From contig CAIXFN010000018.1 in NCBI GenBank assembly GCA_903918755.1, forward strand, positions 1-64,000: DNA of 64,000 bases, given 5' to 3'. Every line of letters begins with the position of its first letter. The first letter of the stretch is position 1. Under the pieces are notes generated by a model. The model searched no databases. It was not told where the DNA came from and saw nothing but the letters and a program-made list of their open reading frames with translations. Below are positions 8,437 through 16,890 of this stretch, piece by piece. The position numbers and the translations under genes are program-made. Origin of the DNA: an uncultured Pedosphaera sp. (GTDB lineage: Bacteria; Verrucomicrobiota; Verrucomicrobiia; Limisphaerales; Pedosphaeraceae).

Positions 8437-8833
8437 GCCCCAACTCGTGCTAAAAGTGTTTTGGGAGCCCGGCCGGTTTCCGCAACCTCGGGGTCGCCTG
8501 GCTAAGGCCGTATTTTACCCGGCGGAACCAGGATTCCGCCCGGCCTGCTCTTTGAAATATTGCAATTGCTGTCGACCTCCCTCAGACGGAGACCAGCGCA
8601 TCGCCCGCTGGAGATCATCGCCGCGTGCCGTCGGATCCGGCACGCGGCCCACCGCCACCGCCACCCGCACCTCGCGCCAAAACCGATATCGATACACCTG
8701 ATTCTTCGCGCACTGTCCCCCACCCCCGGAATCGCTGTGCTCGCCATCCGAGCCCACCCAGTCCAGGTTCCGGACACTTAACCTGCCCGGCGTCCTGTCC
8801 GGCGTAGCTCAGCGAAGTCGGAAGCTCTCAGCG
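8437..8833 (+). repeat. Dispersed repeat, module 1, copy B
   Basis: Second copy of the 1-393 element in the same orientation and of nearly equal length. Identity is strongest over the GGCGGAACCAGGATTCCGCC palindrome, the CATCGCCGCGTGCCGTCG block and the last 150 bases. Together with 8887-9022 it forms a composite element filling most of the 8171-9119 gap. The remaining bases 8171-8436 hold no gene, tRNA or terminator that I can see. Confidence 0.85.
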
Positions 8834-8837
8834 ACCT

Positions 8838-8868
8838 GTCCGCCATAGCTACCCCAGCGACGGCGGAA
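8838..8868 (+). repeat. REP-like imperfect hairpin
   Basis: TCCGCC at 8839-8844 pairs with GGCGGA at 8862-8867 around an AGCTACCCCAGCG loop. A related sequence with a GTCCGGCGTAGCTCAGCGAAG core lies just upstream at about 8795-8822. Such TCCGCC...GGCGGA hairpins resemble bacterial REP-type elements. Confidence 0.5.
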
Positions 8869-8886
8869 GCATGGGTTGCGCCTCTT

Positions 8887-9022
8887 GCGGCCAATAAAAG
8901 TCCGTTCTCCCCGCCCCAGTCCAGGTTCCACACATTTAATCCAGTTTCGTTTTGCGTGATCTCCGCCAACCTCCCGGTTACCGCCCCAGCATGTGTCGCT
9001 GGATGCGGACGTGGCGTAGGCA
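8887..9022 (+). repeat. 63-bp repeat unit copy 4 plus tail module copy B
   Basis: Bases 8887-8949 match the 63-base unit (GCGGCCAATAAAAGTCC, AGTCCAGGTTCCACACATTT, AATCCAGTTTCG). Bases 8950-9022 match the tail at 974-1045 (GCGTGATCTCC, CCTCCCGGTTACC, GGCGTAGG). Copy B has a single 63-base unit and no transposase fragment, whereas copy A has three units and the istA stub. Confidence 0.7.
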
Positions 9023-9119
9023 AAGGACAATTCCGCCGACATATCCCTGCTTCGCTCAGAACTAAGCCGACAACCCTCCGGTTTGAAGAATGCAGGAACG
9101 AACGCGGCGGGGACTCCAA

Positions 9120-10913
9120 TCAAGGCAGGCGAACGCCCAGACGGTAGAAGCAGTTTCCGGCGGGGGCATTGGAATCGATCAGGGTCAGCAGGTTGCCAAT
9201 GCCGGGCAAGTCGGTTTGGGCGGTCACGGTTACCCAATTGCCGGTGGTCAGGTCTGTGCAGCGATAGAGGGTGTAGAGACGGTTGGTGGAGGAGAGCACG
9301 GTGAGTTGCGGGGGGGCGGTCCGCATATCGAGGATGCGCAGGGCGGAAGAAGCGTCGGTGGGATTGGTTCCGGCGAGGTATTCCTGACCGGCGGTGTAGC
9401 CGTCACCATCAGTGTCGCTCGCTTCGGCGGCATCGAAGTTGTCGGTCCAGCCAAAGGCGGCTAGCCACCAATGCGGAGTGCCACCCGCCGCCAAGTCGGG
9501 AGCGAATGAGCAAGTGAGGGAGCCGTCGGCGGTGACGTTGGGCCAGGCGAAGGAGGTGACCGCACCGACGGAAACTCCGTTGGACGTCACATCGGCGACG
9601 TGCCAATAAAGGTCAGGCGAGATCAGAAAATTGGTGGTGGAACCGCCAGGCACCAAGACCAGACCGGAAGGCTGGATGGTCCCGTGGCTGCCCGCCGTGG
9701 CAGTGATGGTTTGGTTGAGGGACAAACTGTAAACGGCGCCGTTGAAGTAATTGCCGCCCGAATAAGTCGTGCCGTACAGCACCGCGCCGGCAACCGTCAG
9801 GCCGCCCTGGGGAGAGCTTCCGTCTGCGGGAGCGCCGGCGAAGGAATGGAGCACGCTGAAGCCGGAGCCATTCGTGTTGATTTGGAAGGCAACGCCGGCG
9901 GCATTTTTCCCTCCATACGGGGTCGTTCCGTAGAGGGTTGAGCCGGAGAGCGACAACGAGCGGACGGGTCGACTGCCGTCGTTGGCCCCGCCGGCAAAGC
10001 TATGGAGGTTGGTGTAGCCGCTGCCATCCAGATTCATGCGGAACACCACGCCGAGATCATTGGAGCCGCCATAATACGTCATGCCATAGAGCGTTGAATT
10101 GGAGATCGTCAGGCTGTCGTAGGGTTTGCTCCCATCATTGGCGCCGCCGGTAAAACTGTGCAAAATCCCAAAGCCGGTTCCATTGGTGTTGAGCTTGAAA
10201 ATTGTGCCACCATTGGCGGGTCCGCCAAACTGCGTCATGCCGTAGAGAGTAGCCCCCGAAAGCACTAATCCGCCGTAGAACGGCTGGCTGCCATCGGTGG
10301 CGCCGCCGCCAAAGCTATGCAGCAGGGCGAAACCGGTGCCATCCGTGTTGACCTTGAAGACGGTGCCAACGTTGCCGCTGCCGCTGCCGCCAAATCCGGT
10401 CATGCCATACAGCGTGGCACCCGCCAGCGTGACGGAACCATACGGAGAACGCCCGTCGGTGGTAAGATTGGCGAAGCTGTGCAGATTTGCATAGCCGGTG
10501 CCATTGGTGTTCATCCGGAACACGGTGCCCCAACCATTGGCGCCGCCGCCACTGGTCGTTCCGTAAATGGTGGAATCGGAGATGAGCAGCGAGCCGGAAG
10601 GGGCTTTGCCGTCCGCGGCACCATTGGCGAAGGTGTGTAGGAGGGTGAAACCGCCGCCATCGGTGCCGACCTTGAAAATCGTGCCAAAACCGTTAGTGCC
10701 GCCACTGTTGGCCATGCCGTAGAGCGACCCGCCGGTGAGTGCCAGAGTGCCAAGCGGTTGACTGCCATCGGCCACCCCGCCAGTGAAACTGTGCAAGAGG
10801 GTCACTTGGCCACAAGCGACGTTGGCCCCCAGGCCGAGGACCGCCAGGGCAGCGGTGATGAAGTGTTGCCGCCGCAGGGATGGCGGGTTGGTGAGGGTTG
10901 TAAATGCGTTCAT
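9120..10913 (-). CDS. Secreted GloVer tandem-repeat protein with TSP3-like segment
   Basis: A 597-residue secreted protein. The N-terminus is signal-like (LRRQHFITAALAVLGLGANVACG). Residues about 35-400 are seven or more repeats of about 48 residues of the type LLHSFTGG..DGS.P.G.L..SG..LYG.T..GG, a variant of the GloVer repeat found in 5288-8170. After a linker there is an acidic DTDGDGYTAGQEYLAGTNP segment like a thrombospondin type-3 calcium repeat (about residues 498-518). The C-terminus has a LSSTNRLYTLYRCTDL...CFYRLGV module. The start ATG 10913 is chosen for the signal. It is convergent with the other repeat protein. Function is unknown. Confidence 0.83.
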   Translation of the reverse strand: MNAFTTLTNPPSLRRQHFITAALAVLGLGANVACGQVTLLHSFTGGVADGSQPLGTLALTGGSLYGMANSGGTNGFGTIFKVGTDGGGFTLLHTFANGAADGKAPSGSLLISDSTIYGTTSGGGANGWGTVFRMNTNGTGYANLHSFANLTTDGRSPYGSVTLAGATLYGMTGFGGSGSGNVGTVFKVNTDGTGFALLHSFGGGATDGSQPFYGGLVLSGATLYGMTQFGGPANGGTIFKLNTNGTGFGILHSFTGGANDGSKPYDSLTISNSTLYGMTYYGGSNDLGVVFRMNLDGSGYTNLHSFAGGANDGSRPVRSLSLSGSTLYGTTPYGGKNAAGVAFQINTNGSGFSVLHSFAGAPADGSSPQGGLTVAGAVLYGTTYSGGNYFNGAVYSLSLNQTITATAGSHGTIQPSGLVLVPGGSTTNFLISPDLYWHVADVTSNGVSVGAVTSFAWPNVTADGSLTCSFAPDLAAGGTPHWWLAAFGWTDNFDAAEASDTDGDGYTAGQEYLAGTNPTDASSALRILDMRTAPPQLTVLSSTNRLYTLYRCTDLTTGNWVTVTAQTDLPGIGNLLTLIDSNAPAGNCFYRLGVRLP

Positions 10914-11197
10914 GGGTAATCCAGAGGACGAACTCTTCAAAAAAGAAGATTTTTTGCTGCATTAGAACTATCGCCGAACAAGGGGGGCGTAGCTCAACTT
11001 CGGTTGTTTTAATTTTTAGCAAGAATTGGCCGGTTTTTCCTGGGGCGCGCGGATAGAGGGGAAGAATAACACCGATTGGTCCGATAGGACTTACGGGACC
11101 CAGAGGACGGATGGTGGTGGTTGCGCTGCCGGAGTCGGGGAGGGCAGCACTCCGGCATGGGGAAAACTCCCCATTTCCATTCTGGCAAGGTCGTTTC
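10914..11197. other. Divergent intergenic region, no gene seen
   Basis: The 284 bases between the divergent repeat protein and histidine kinase genes contain an A-rich stretch near 10940-10960 and a short 9-bp tandem repeat (separate entry). Promoters for both genes must lie here but no convincing -35/-10 pair stands out. Confidence 0.5.
11078..11113 (+). repeat. 9-bp tandem repeat GGACNNATA-like, upstream array
   Basis: Four consecutive nonamers: GGTCCGATA, GGACTTACG, GGACCCAGA and GGACGGATG. The same consensus recurs in a five-unit array at 14056-14100, on the other side of the histidine kinase gene. Confidence 0.6.
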
Positions 11198-13972
11198 ATG
11201 ATCGGTTCCTCAGATGACAGAATTTCTGCTTTTCCCATGAACCACGTCGAGGAACCAACCCCCCTCCCGGGTCCGCAACGGGCGGTCCTGGCGGCCACGG
11301 CCGATCGGGCGCTACGCACATCCGAATTGAATTATCGCCGGCTGTTTGAGACGGCGCAGGACGGGATCCTGATTTTGGACGCGGATAACGGACGGGTGAA
11401 TGACGTCAATCCGTTCCTGATCCAACTGCTGGGGTTTTCCCACGAAGAAATGGTGGGCCGGACGGTCGGCGAGTTGAGTCCGTTCAAGGACATTGTCTCC
11501 AACCAAGCGATGCTGGAGCGGTTGCAAAGGGACGGGTTTGTCCGCTATAGCGATCTGCCGCTGGAAGCGAAGGATGGGCACAAGGTGGCCGTGGAGTTTG
11601 TCAGCAATGTGTATCAGGTCGGGGAGGCCAAGGTGATCCAGTGCAACATCCGCGAAATTACGGAGCGCAAACGGGCGGAGGAGTCGTTGCGGTTGCTGGG
11701 ATCCGCCGTGCAACAATCCCAGGAGTCCATCGTGATTACAGATGCGGAATTGGATTTGCCCGGTCCAAACATCATTTTCGTCAATCCCGCCTTCACCCGG
11801 ATGACTGGTTACACGCCGGAAGATGTCATCGGAAAAACGCCCCGGATATTACAAGGGCCGCGCACGGACAAGGCCGTGTTGCAGCGACTCCAGCAAAGCA
11901 TCTGGCGGGGCGAAACGTTTGCCGGCGAAGCCATCAATTACCGCAAGGATGGCACGGAATTTTGCCTGGAATGGCAAATCGCGCCCATTCGCAATGCCAA
12001 GGGAAGGGTCACGCATTTTGTGGCGACCCAGCACGACATTACCGAGCGCAAGCGGGGGGAGGCGGAACTGCGGTGGAAGACCGCCCTCCTGGAAGCGCAG
12101 GTGCACTCTTCGCTGGACGGCATACTGGTGGTGGACAACCAGGGAAAGAAAATCCTGCAAAACCAGCGCCTGAGCGATTTGTGGAAAATTCCACCCAAAG
12201 TGGCCGACAACAGCAATGATGCCGTACAGGTGGAGTATATCAGCCAACAAACGAAGCATCCCGGGCAGTTTGCGGAAAAGATTGCCTATCTCTATTCCCA
12301 CCCAGATGAAATCAGCCGGGATGAGGTGGCGATGATTGACGGAACGATACTGGACCGCTATTCCGCGCCCGTTCGTGATCCGGCGGGGAAGCACTATGGG
12401 AGAATCTGGTCTTTCCGCGACATCACCGAGACCAAACGAGTGCAGGAGGCGCATGACCGGCTGGCCATGGCCGTGGAGGGGGCGGCGGAAACCGTCGTAA
12501 TCACGGATACCGCAGGCACCATTGTGTATGCCAACCCGGCGTTTGAGAAAACCTCCGGCTACACCCCCACGGAGGCGCTGGGCCAGAATCCCCGCGTGCT
12601 CAAGAGCGGCAAACAGGATCACGAGTTTTATGCTCAAATGTGGGCAACCCTGCGACGCGGGGAAGTCTGGAGTGGTCATTTCATCAACAAGCGCAAGGAT
12701 GGAATACTGTACGAGGAAGATGCCACCATCTCCCCGCTGCGGGACGCCGCCGGCACCATCGTCAATTTTGTGGCCGTCAAGCGGGACGTGACCCGGGAAA
12801 TGCAGTTGGAGGAGCAATACCGCCAGACGCAAAAAATGGAAGCCATCGGCCAATTGGCGGGGGGCGTGGCGCACGATTTCAACAACATTCTGGGGATCAT
12901 CCAAATGCACGCGGATTTGCTGAAACTGTATGGGGGTCTTTCCAGCGATCAGTCGGAATCCATTGACGAAATCGCCACCAGTGTGCAACGCGCCGCCACG
13001 CTCACCCGCCAGTTACTACTCTTCAGTCGCCGGGAAGTTTTTCAACCCCGGGATCTGGATTTGAATGAGACCATGGCCGCCACCAGCAAAATGCTGAAGC
13101 GCATGCTGGGGGAAACCATCGGGATGGAAATCAAACTCGTGGCGCAACCACTCCTCGTCCATGCCGATGCGGGAATGCTGGACCAGGTGTTGATGAATCT
13201 TTGCGTAAACGCCCGCGATGCCATGCCGGGAGGCGGCCGATTGGTGATCGAAACAAGCGGAGTGGAATTTGATGAAATGGCCTTGCAGCAATCCATCCAG
13301 GCGCGACTGGGTTCATTCGTGTGCCTCACTGTGACTGACAATGGTAGCGGAATCGCGCCGGGTGTTTTGCCCCGAATTTTCGACCCCTTCTTCACCACCA
13401 AACCCGTCGGCAAAGGGACCGGCCTCGGATTGGCGACGGTCTTCGGTATCGTGCAACAACATCAAGGCTGGATCAATGTCTATAGCGAAGGGGGCCATGG
13501 GACGACGTTTCGCATTTATCTGCCGCGCCTGAGCGGGAACGCGCTCAATAAATCCGCGCCCCCGCCGCTAACGGCTCTGCGGGGAGGCCAGGAAACCATT
13601 TTGCTGGTGGAAGACGACCCGGCCTTGCGTTTCGCAGTGCGCAAGGCCCTGGACCAGGTGGGTTATCACATTCTCGAAGCACCCAACGGCGTCAAGGCCC
13701 TGGCCGTCTGGAAGGAACACCAGGATAAGATCAGTTTGCTGCTGACCGACCTGGTGATGCCAGACGGCATGACCGGGAAGGATTTGGCGCAACGTCTCCA
13801 GCAAGAAAACCCGAAACTGAAAGTCATTTACATGAGCGGCTATAGCGCCGACGTCGTCGGCAAGACTTTTCCCTTGGAGCAAGATGTCAACTTTCTTACC
13901 AAACCCTTCCCGGCGCGACAACTGGTGCAGGCGGTGCGTGAGTGTTTGGATGCGCCGGCGGCGGGGGGGTAG
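11198..13972 (+). CDS. Hybrid sensor histidine kinase, four PAS domains and receiver
   Basis: A 924-residue hybrid kinase without membrane segments, so probably a cytoplasmic sensor. In order: PAS domains at about 42-155, 165-285, 295-420 and 425-545, mostly closed by ITERKR-type linkers; a dimerisation domain with [11 protein letters not shown] and phospho-acceptor His559; an ATPase domain with the [12 protein letters not shown]-box, a TDNGSG loop and [11 protein letters not shown]; and a C-terminal receiver with [10 protein letters not shown], phospho-acceptor Asp851 in LLTDLVMPD, and the TKPF lysine. PAS2 and PAS4 resemble NIFL-type redox PAS domains ([18 protein letters not shown]), suggesting but not proving flavin or haem sensing. 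No output regulator is adjacent. Start is uncertain: ATG 11198 has an AAGG upstream; ATG 11237 is also possible. Confidence 0.9.
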   Translation: MIGSSDDRISAFPMNHVEEPTPLPGPQRAVLAATADRALRTSELNYRRLFETAQDGILILDADNGRVNDVNPFLIQLLGFSHEEMVGRTVGELSPFKDIVSNQAMLERLQRDGFVRYSDLPLEAKDGHKVAVEFVSNVYQVGEAKVIQCNIREITERKRAEESLRLLGSAVQQSQESIVITDAELDLPGPNIIFVNPAFTRMTGYTPEDVIGKTPRILQGPRTDKAVLQRLQQSIWRGETFAGEAINYRKDGTEFCLEWQIAPIRNAKGRVTHFVATQHDITERKRGEAELRWKTALLEAQVHSSLDGILVVDNQGKKILQNQRLSDLWKIPPKVADNSNDAVQVEYISQQTKHPGQFAEKIAYLYSHPDEISRDEVAMIDGTILDRYSAPVRDPAGKHYGRIWSFRDITETKRVQEAHDRLAMAVEGAAETVVITDTAGTIVYANPAFEKTSGYTPTEALGQNPRVLKSGKQDHEFYAQMWATLRRGEVWSGHFINKRKDGILYEEDATISPLRDAAGTIVNFVAVKRDVTREMQLEEQYRQTQKMEAIGQLAGGVAHDFNNILGIIQMHADLLKLYGGLSSDQSESIDEIATSVQRAATLTRQLLLFSRREVFQPRDLDLNETMAATSKMLKRMLGETIGMEIKLVAQPLLVHADAGMLDQVLMNLCVNARDAMPGGGRLVIETSGVEFDEMALQQSIQARLGSFVCLTVTDNGSGIAPGVLPRIFDPFFTTKPVGKGTGLGLATVFGIVQQHQGWINVYSEGGHGTTFRIYLPRLSGNALNKSAPPPLTALRGGQETILLVEDDPALRFAVRKALDQVGYHILEAPNGVKALAVWKEHQDKISLLLTDLVMPDGMTGKDLAQRLQQENPKLKVIYMSGYSADVVGKTFPLEQDVNFLTKPFPARQLVQAVRECLDAPAAGG

Positions 13973-14055
13973 GGCACGCAACACCGGCAGATGGGGCTTG
14001 CGCCATTCCCTTGCCCGCTAATGATTTCGGGCAGGTTTGGGGAGTTGGGGAAATA

Positions 14056-14100
14056 GGTCGGATCGGACTCATAGGACCGATAGGTCTTATAGGACTGATG
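14056..14100 (+). repeat. 9-bp tandem repeat GGACNNATA-like, downstream array
   Basis: Five consecutive nonamers: GGTCGGATC, GGACTCATA, GGACCGATA, GGTCTTATA and GGACTGATG. Because the period is nine, every frame encodes a three-residue period. No gene is evident here. Confidence 0.7.
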
Positions 14101-14137
14101 AGGCCGAAAGCGCTCGCGGGGCAGGCAGTGATGGGCT

Positions 14138-14863
14138 ATGGTGCGGGCAATGAAAATGCGATTGCGCATCGGTCTGGTGGGAGATTTTGATCCCACGGTA
14201 ACGGCTCACCAGGGGCTGGGGCCGGCGCTGGCGTTAGCCAGCGGCGCGGAAAATTTGCCCATGGAGGTCGAGTGGCTGCCGACGCCCAGTCTCGCCGAGG
14301 GGCCGGACAATGTGCTGCGCAGCCGGGATGGGATCTGGTGCGTGCCGAAATCGCCTTATGACAGCACCCACGGAGCACTCGAGGCAATTCAGTTCGCCCG
14401 GCGCAACGGGATTCCGTTTCTGGGCACTTGCGGCGGGATGCAACACGCGATCATGGAGTTTACGGAGTCAGTGTTGGGCACGCATGCGGAACACCAGGAG
14501 TTGTGCCCGGAGGCGAAGGATCCGGTGATTCATCTACTGGCCTGTTCCCTGGTGGAGCAGACCGGAGTGGTCCACTTTGCCCCCGGCAGCCGACTGCAGG
14601 AGATTTACGGAAGCCGCCAGGCGCAAGAGGGATATCACTGCCGGTTTGGCCTGAATCCGGTTTACACGGACCAACTGGAAGCGGCCGGTTTGCAGATCAC
14701 GGGGCGGGATGAAGCGGGTGAGGCGCGCGCAGTGGAATTGGCGGGGCATCCTTTTTTTATCGGGACCCTGTTCCAACCGGAACGTTCGGGGCTGACCGGA
14801 GTGGCGCACCCACTGATCCGGGCATTCTTGCGGGCCGCGACGGAATCGCCTTCCCGCTCATGA
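14138..14863 (+). CDS. CTP synthase C-terminal region-related amidotransferase-like protein
   Basis: A 241-residue protein matching only the glutaminase half of CTP synthase, without the synthetase half. Visible features are MRLRIGLVGDFDP at the N-terminus, the nucleophile elbow FLGTCGGMQHA with Cys98, and the CSLVE segment. At the place of the usual HPE catalytic pair the protein has FQPERS (Gln213, Glu215), so the catalytic His is replaced. The family is known as 'CTP synthase C-terminal region-related (seleno)protein', in which Cys can be Sec; here the codon is TGC, so Cys. It overlaps the next oxidoreductase start by four bases. The start could be ATG 14138 or ATG 14150. The reaction is unknown and classical glutamine hydrolysis is doubtful. 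Confidence 0.8.
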   Translation: MVRAMKMRLRIGLVGDFDPTVTAHQGLGPALALASGAENLPMEVEWLPTPSLAEGPDNVLRSRDGIWCVPKSPYDSTHGALEAIQFARRNGIPFLGTCGGMQHAIMEFTESVLGTHAEHQELCPEAKDPVIHLLACSLVEQTGVVHFAPGSRLQEIYGSRQAQEGYHCRFGLNPVYTDQLEAAGLQITGRDEAGEARAVELAGHPFFIGTLFQPERSGLTGVAHPLIRAFLRAATESPSRS

Positions 14864-15840
14864 ACCAAGGCATCCGCTGGGGCATCCTGGGAACGGGACG
14901 GATCGCCCGAAAATTCGCCGCGTCCCTGGCCACGCTGCCGGACGCCGAACTGGCGGCGGTCGGCTCGCGCAGCGCGGCGGCGGCCGAGGAGTTCGGAAGC
15001 AAATTTCAAATCCCGCGCCGCCATGCCACTTACGAGGCACTGGCGCAAGATCCGGGCATTGACGCGGTTTACGTCGCCACCCCCAACTCCCGGCACGCTG
15101 CGGACATGAGCCTGAGCCTGGCCGCCGGGAAGGCGGTGCTCGGGGAGAAGCCGTTTACGATCAATGTCCGGGAGGCGGATGCCGTCTTCGCGCTGGCGCA
15201 AGCCAGGAAGCTGCTGGTGATGGAGGCGATGTGGACGCGGTTTCTGCCCCTGGTAGGGGAAATGCAGGCGATGATCCGCCATGGGGCGATTGGGGAACCG
15301 CGCGGATTGCAGGCCGAGATCGGCTGGCGGGCCGAAGTTCGTTCCGGGCGGTTGTTTGAACCGGCGCTCGGGGGCGGAGCACTGCTGGATGCGGGGATTT
15401 ATCCGGTCTCGCTGGCTGCGCTGCTGTTCGGCACGCCGACGGAAATCAGCGGGACAGCCGAAATCGGGCCCACCGGGGTGGACGAAGAATTCACGGTCTC
15501 GCTCGGGCATGCCGGGGGACAAAGAGCGGATTTTCTGGGGACCTTTCGGCGGCCGTTGTCACTGGAAGCCACGATCACGGGCACGGAGGGGCAATTCCGG
15601 ATCCATGCGCCCTGGTGGAAGGCCAGCCGGATGACGTGGACCCGTGGGAATGGCCAGACCGAATTATTGGAAAGGCCGTACGAGAGCCATGGACTGCAAT
15701 TTGAGGCGGCGGCCTTCGCCAACGCCTGGCGGGCGGGGCAATTGGAATGCGCGGTGATGCCGTGGGCAGAAACCCGGGCGATCATGGGGACCCTGGACAC
15801 GCTGCGGAAACAATGGGGACTGCGCTACCCGATGGAATGA
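14860..15840 (+). CDS. Gfo/Idh/MocA family oxidoreductase (dihydrodiol dehydrogenase-like)
   Basis: A 326-residue cytoplasmic oxidoreductase. The N-terminal Rossmann fold shows GILGTGRIARKFAASL, then YVATPNSRHA, GEKPFTIN (EKP motif) and MEAMWTRFLP, which is typical of the trans-dihydrodiol/xylose dehydrogenase branch. The GGGALLDAGIYPVSLA segment sits where the active-site Asp and His are usual; here the His of the DxGxH pattern is Tyr. The ATGA overlap with the upstream amidotransferase-like gene indicates translational coupling. The next gene, a TIM-barrel isomerase, starts 55 bases downstream on the same strand. The substrate is probably a sugar or polyol, but this cannot be read from sequence. 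Confidence 0.88.
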   Translation: MNQGIRWGILGTGRIARKFAASLATLPDAELAAVGSRSAAAAEEFGSKFQIPRRHATYEALAQDPGIDAVYVATPNSRHAADMSLSLAAGKAVLGEKPFTINVREADAVFALAQARKLLVMEAMWTRFLPLVGEMQAMIRHGAIGEPRGLQAEIGWRAEVRSGRLFEPALGGGALLDAGIYPVSLAALLFGTPTEISGTAEIGPTGVDEEFTVSLGHAGGQRADFLGTFRRPLSLEATITGTEGQFRIHAPWWKASRMTWTRGNGQTELLERPYESHGLQFEAAAFANAWRAGQLECAVMPWAETRAIMGTLDTLRKQWGLRYPME

Positions 15841-15895
15841 CGCGACCGATTTGACTTGCCGAATTTTCCCGCAACACGCCCAATCCTGAATCACT

Positions 15896-16810
15896 ATGAA
15901 CCGACGCACCTTCCTCCAGACCACGGCGCTGGCGACCGCCGCAACGGCCGCCCGGGCACTGGCCCAAAATTCCCCGCCCCCCACGGCGCCGGCAAAAGGG
16001 GTGACCTGGCCCATCGGCTGCTTGAATCGGCCGTGGGTGAATCCGGACGCCGGTTGGACGCAAGAGACGGCGCTGGACGGAATCCGGGCGGCGGGCTACC
16101 GCTTGACCGGACTCCTGACGCCGTTCAAAGGTGAACCGTTTATCGGCACCGAGGCCACGCCGGAGTATCTGGCGGCGCTGAACGTCAAGATTGCCGCACG
16201 GGGATTGCGGGCCAACATGGGAGCCATCCGGCTGCCCAATCCGCTGACCGTGCCGGAAGGGATCAAAAGCGTTCGCCGGCAAATCGACAACGCAAAGATG
16301 CTGGACCTGGAATTCTTGCTGACATTTGGCGTCAACCAGGCGGTGGATTACGAAAATTATTATCGCATCATGGCGGACGCGGCGGCGTATGGCCAGGAAC
16401 GGGGATTGAAACTCGTCCTCAAGCCCCACGGAGGCGGGAGCGGCGCGGCGGAGGAGATTATCCGGTGCCTCGCGCAAGTGAAGCACCCGAACTTCAAAAT
16501 CTGGTATGATGCGGGCAACATCATTTATTACACGGGCAAGGATCCGGTGGAGCAGCTCAAGCCAATCGCTGAACACGTCACGGGATTTTGCGCCAAGGAC
16601 TGCGACAAGCCGAAGGGCGAGGTTTTCCTGGAGTTTGGCACGGGCAAGGTGGATTTCGCCGCGGTGTTCGGGGAACTCAAACGGGCGGGTTTTCACGGTC
16701 CGGTGATGGTGGAGTGCTGCGCCAAACCGCCGGGTGCGACGGCGGAGGTGATCACGGCGGCAGCCCGGAAGAACCGCGAATACCTGGAACATTTGTTCGC
16801 CGCGTTGTGA
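15896..16810 (+). CDS. Sugar phosphate isomerase/epimerase-like TIM-barrel protein, exported
   Basis: A 304-residue protein with a Tat-like signal (MNRRTFLQTTALATAATAARA) followed by an AP-endonuclease-2/xylose-isomerase-like TIM barrel. Metal-site strands are visible: LVLKPHGGGSGAAEE, FKIWYDAGNIIYY, and the HVTGFCAKDCD and GFHGPVMVECC segments near the C-terminus, which carry the His, Asp and Glu residues expected of the family. Exported members often act on secreted or periplasmic keto-sugars together with Gfo/Idh/MocA enzymes such as the one encoded just upstream. Possible reactions are epimerisation, isomerisation or beta-elimination; the sequence does not decide. Confidence 0.85.
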   Translation: MNRRTFLQTTALATAATAARALAQNSPPPTAPAKGVTWPIGCLNRPWVNPDAGWTQETALDGIRAAGYRLTGLLTPFKGEPFIGTEATPEYLAALNVKIAARGLRANMGAIRLPNPLTVPEGIKSVRRQIDNAKMLDLEFLLTFGVNQAVDYENYYRIMADAAAYGQERGLKLVLKPHGGGSGAAEEIIRCLAQVKHPNFKIWYDAGNIIYYTGKDPVEQLKPIAEHVTGFCAKDCDKPKGEVFLEFGTGKVDFAAVFGELKRAGFHGPVMVECCAKPPGATAEVITAAARKNREYLEHLFAAL

Positions 16811-16890
16811 CGGGCCGGGGCGCGGCCACCACGCCGGGGCGGGACTCTCGCTTGCAATGGTTCACGGGCGGCGGTTAGGCTGGGGGTTGC

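Noticed and set aside
11078-14100. CRISPR array for the 9-bp repeats
   Set aside because: The repeats are nine bases, contiguous, without spacers, and there are no cas genes.
14138-14863. Selenocysteine in the CTP synthase-like protein
   Set aside because: The family can have Sec at the nucleophile, but the codon here is TGC, so no TGA recoding is needed.
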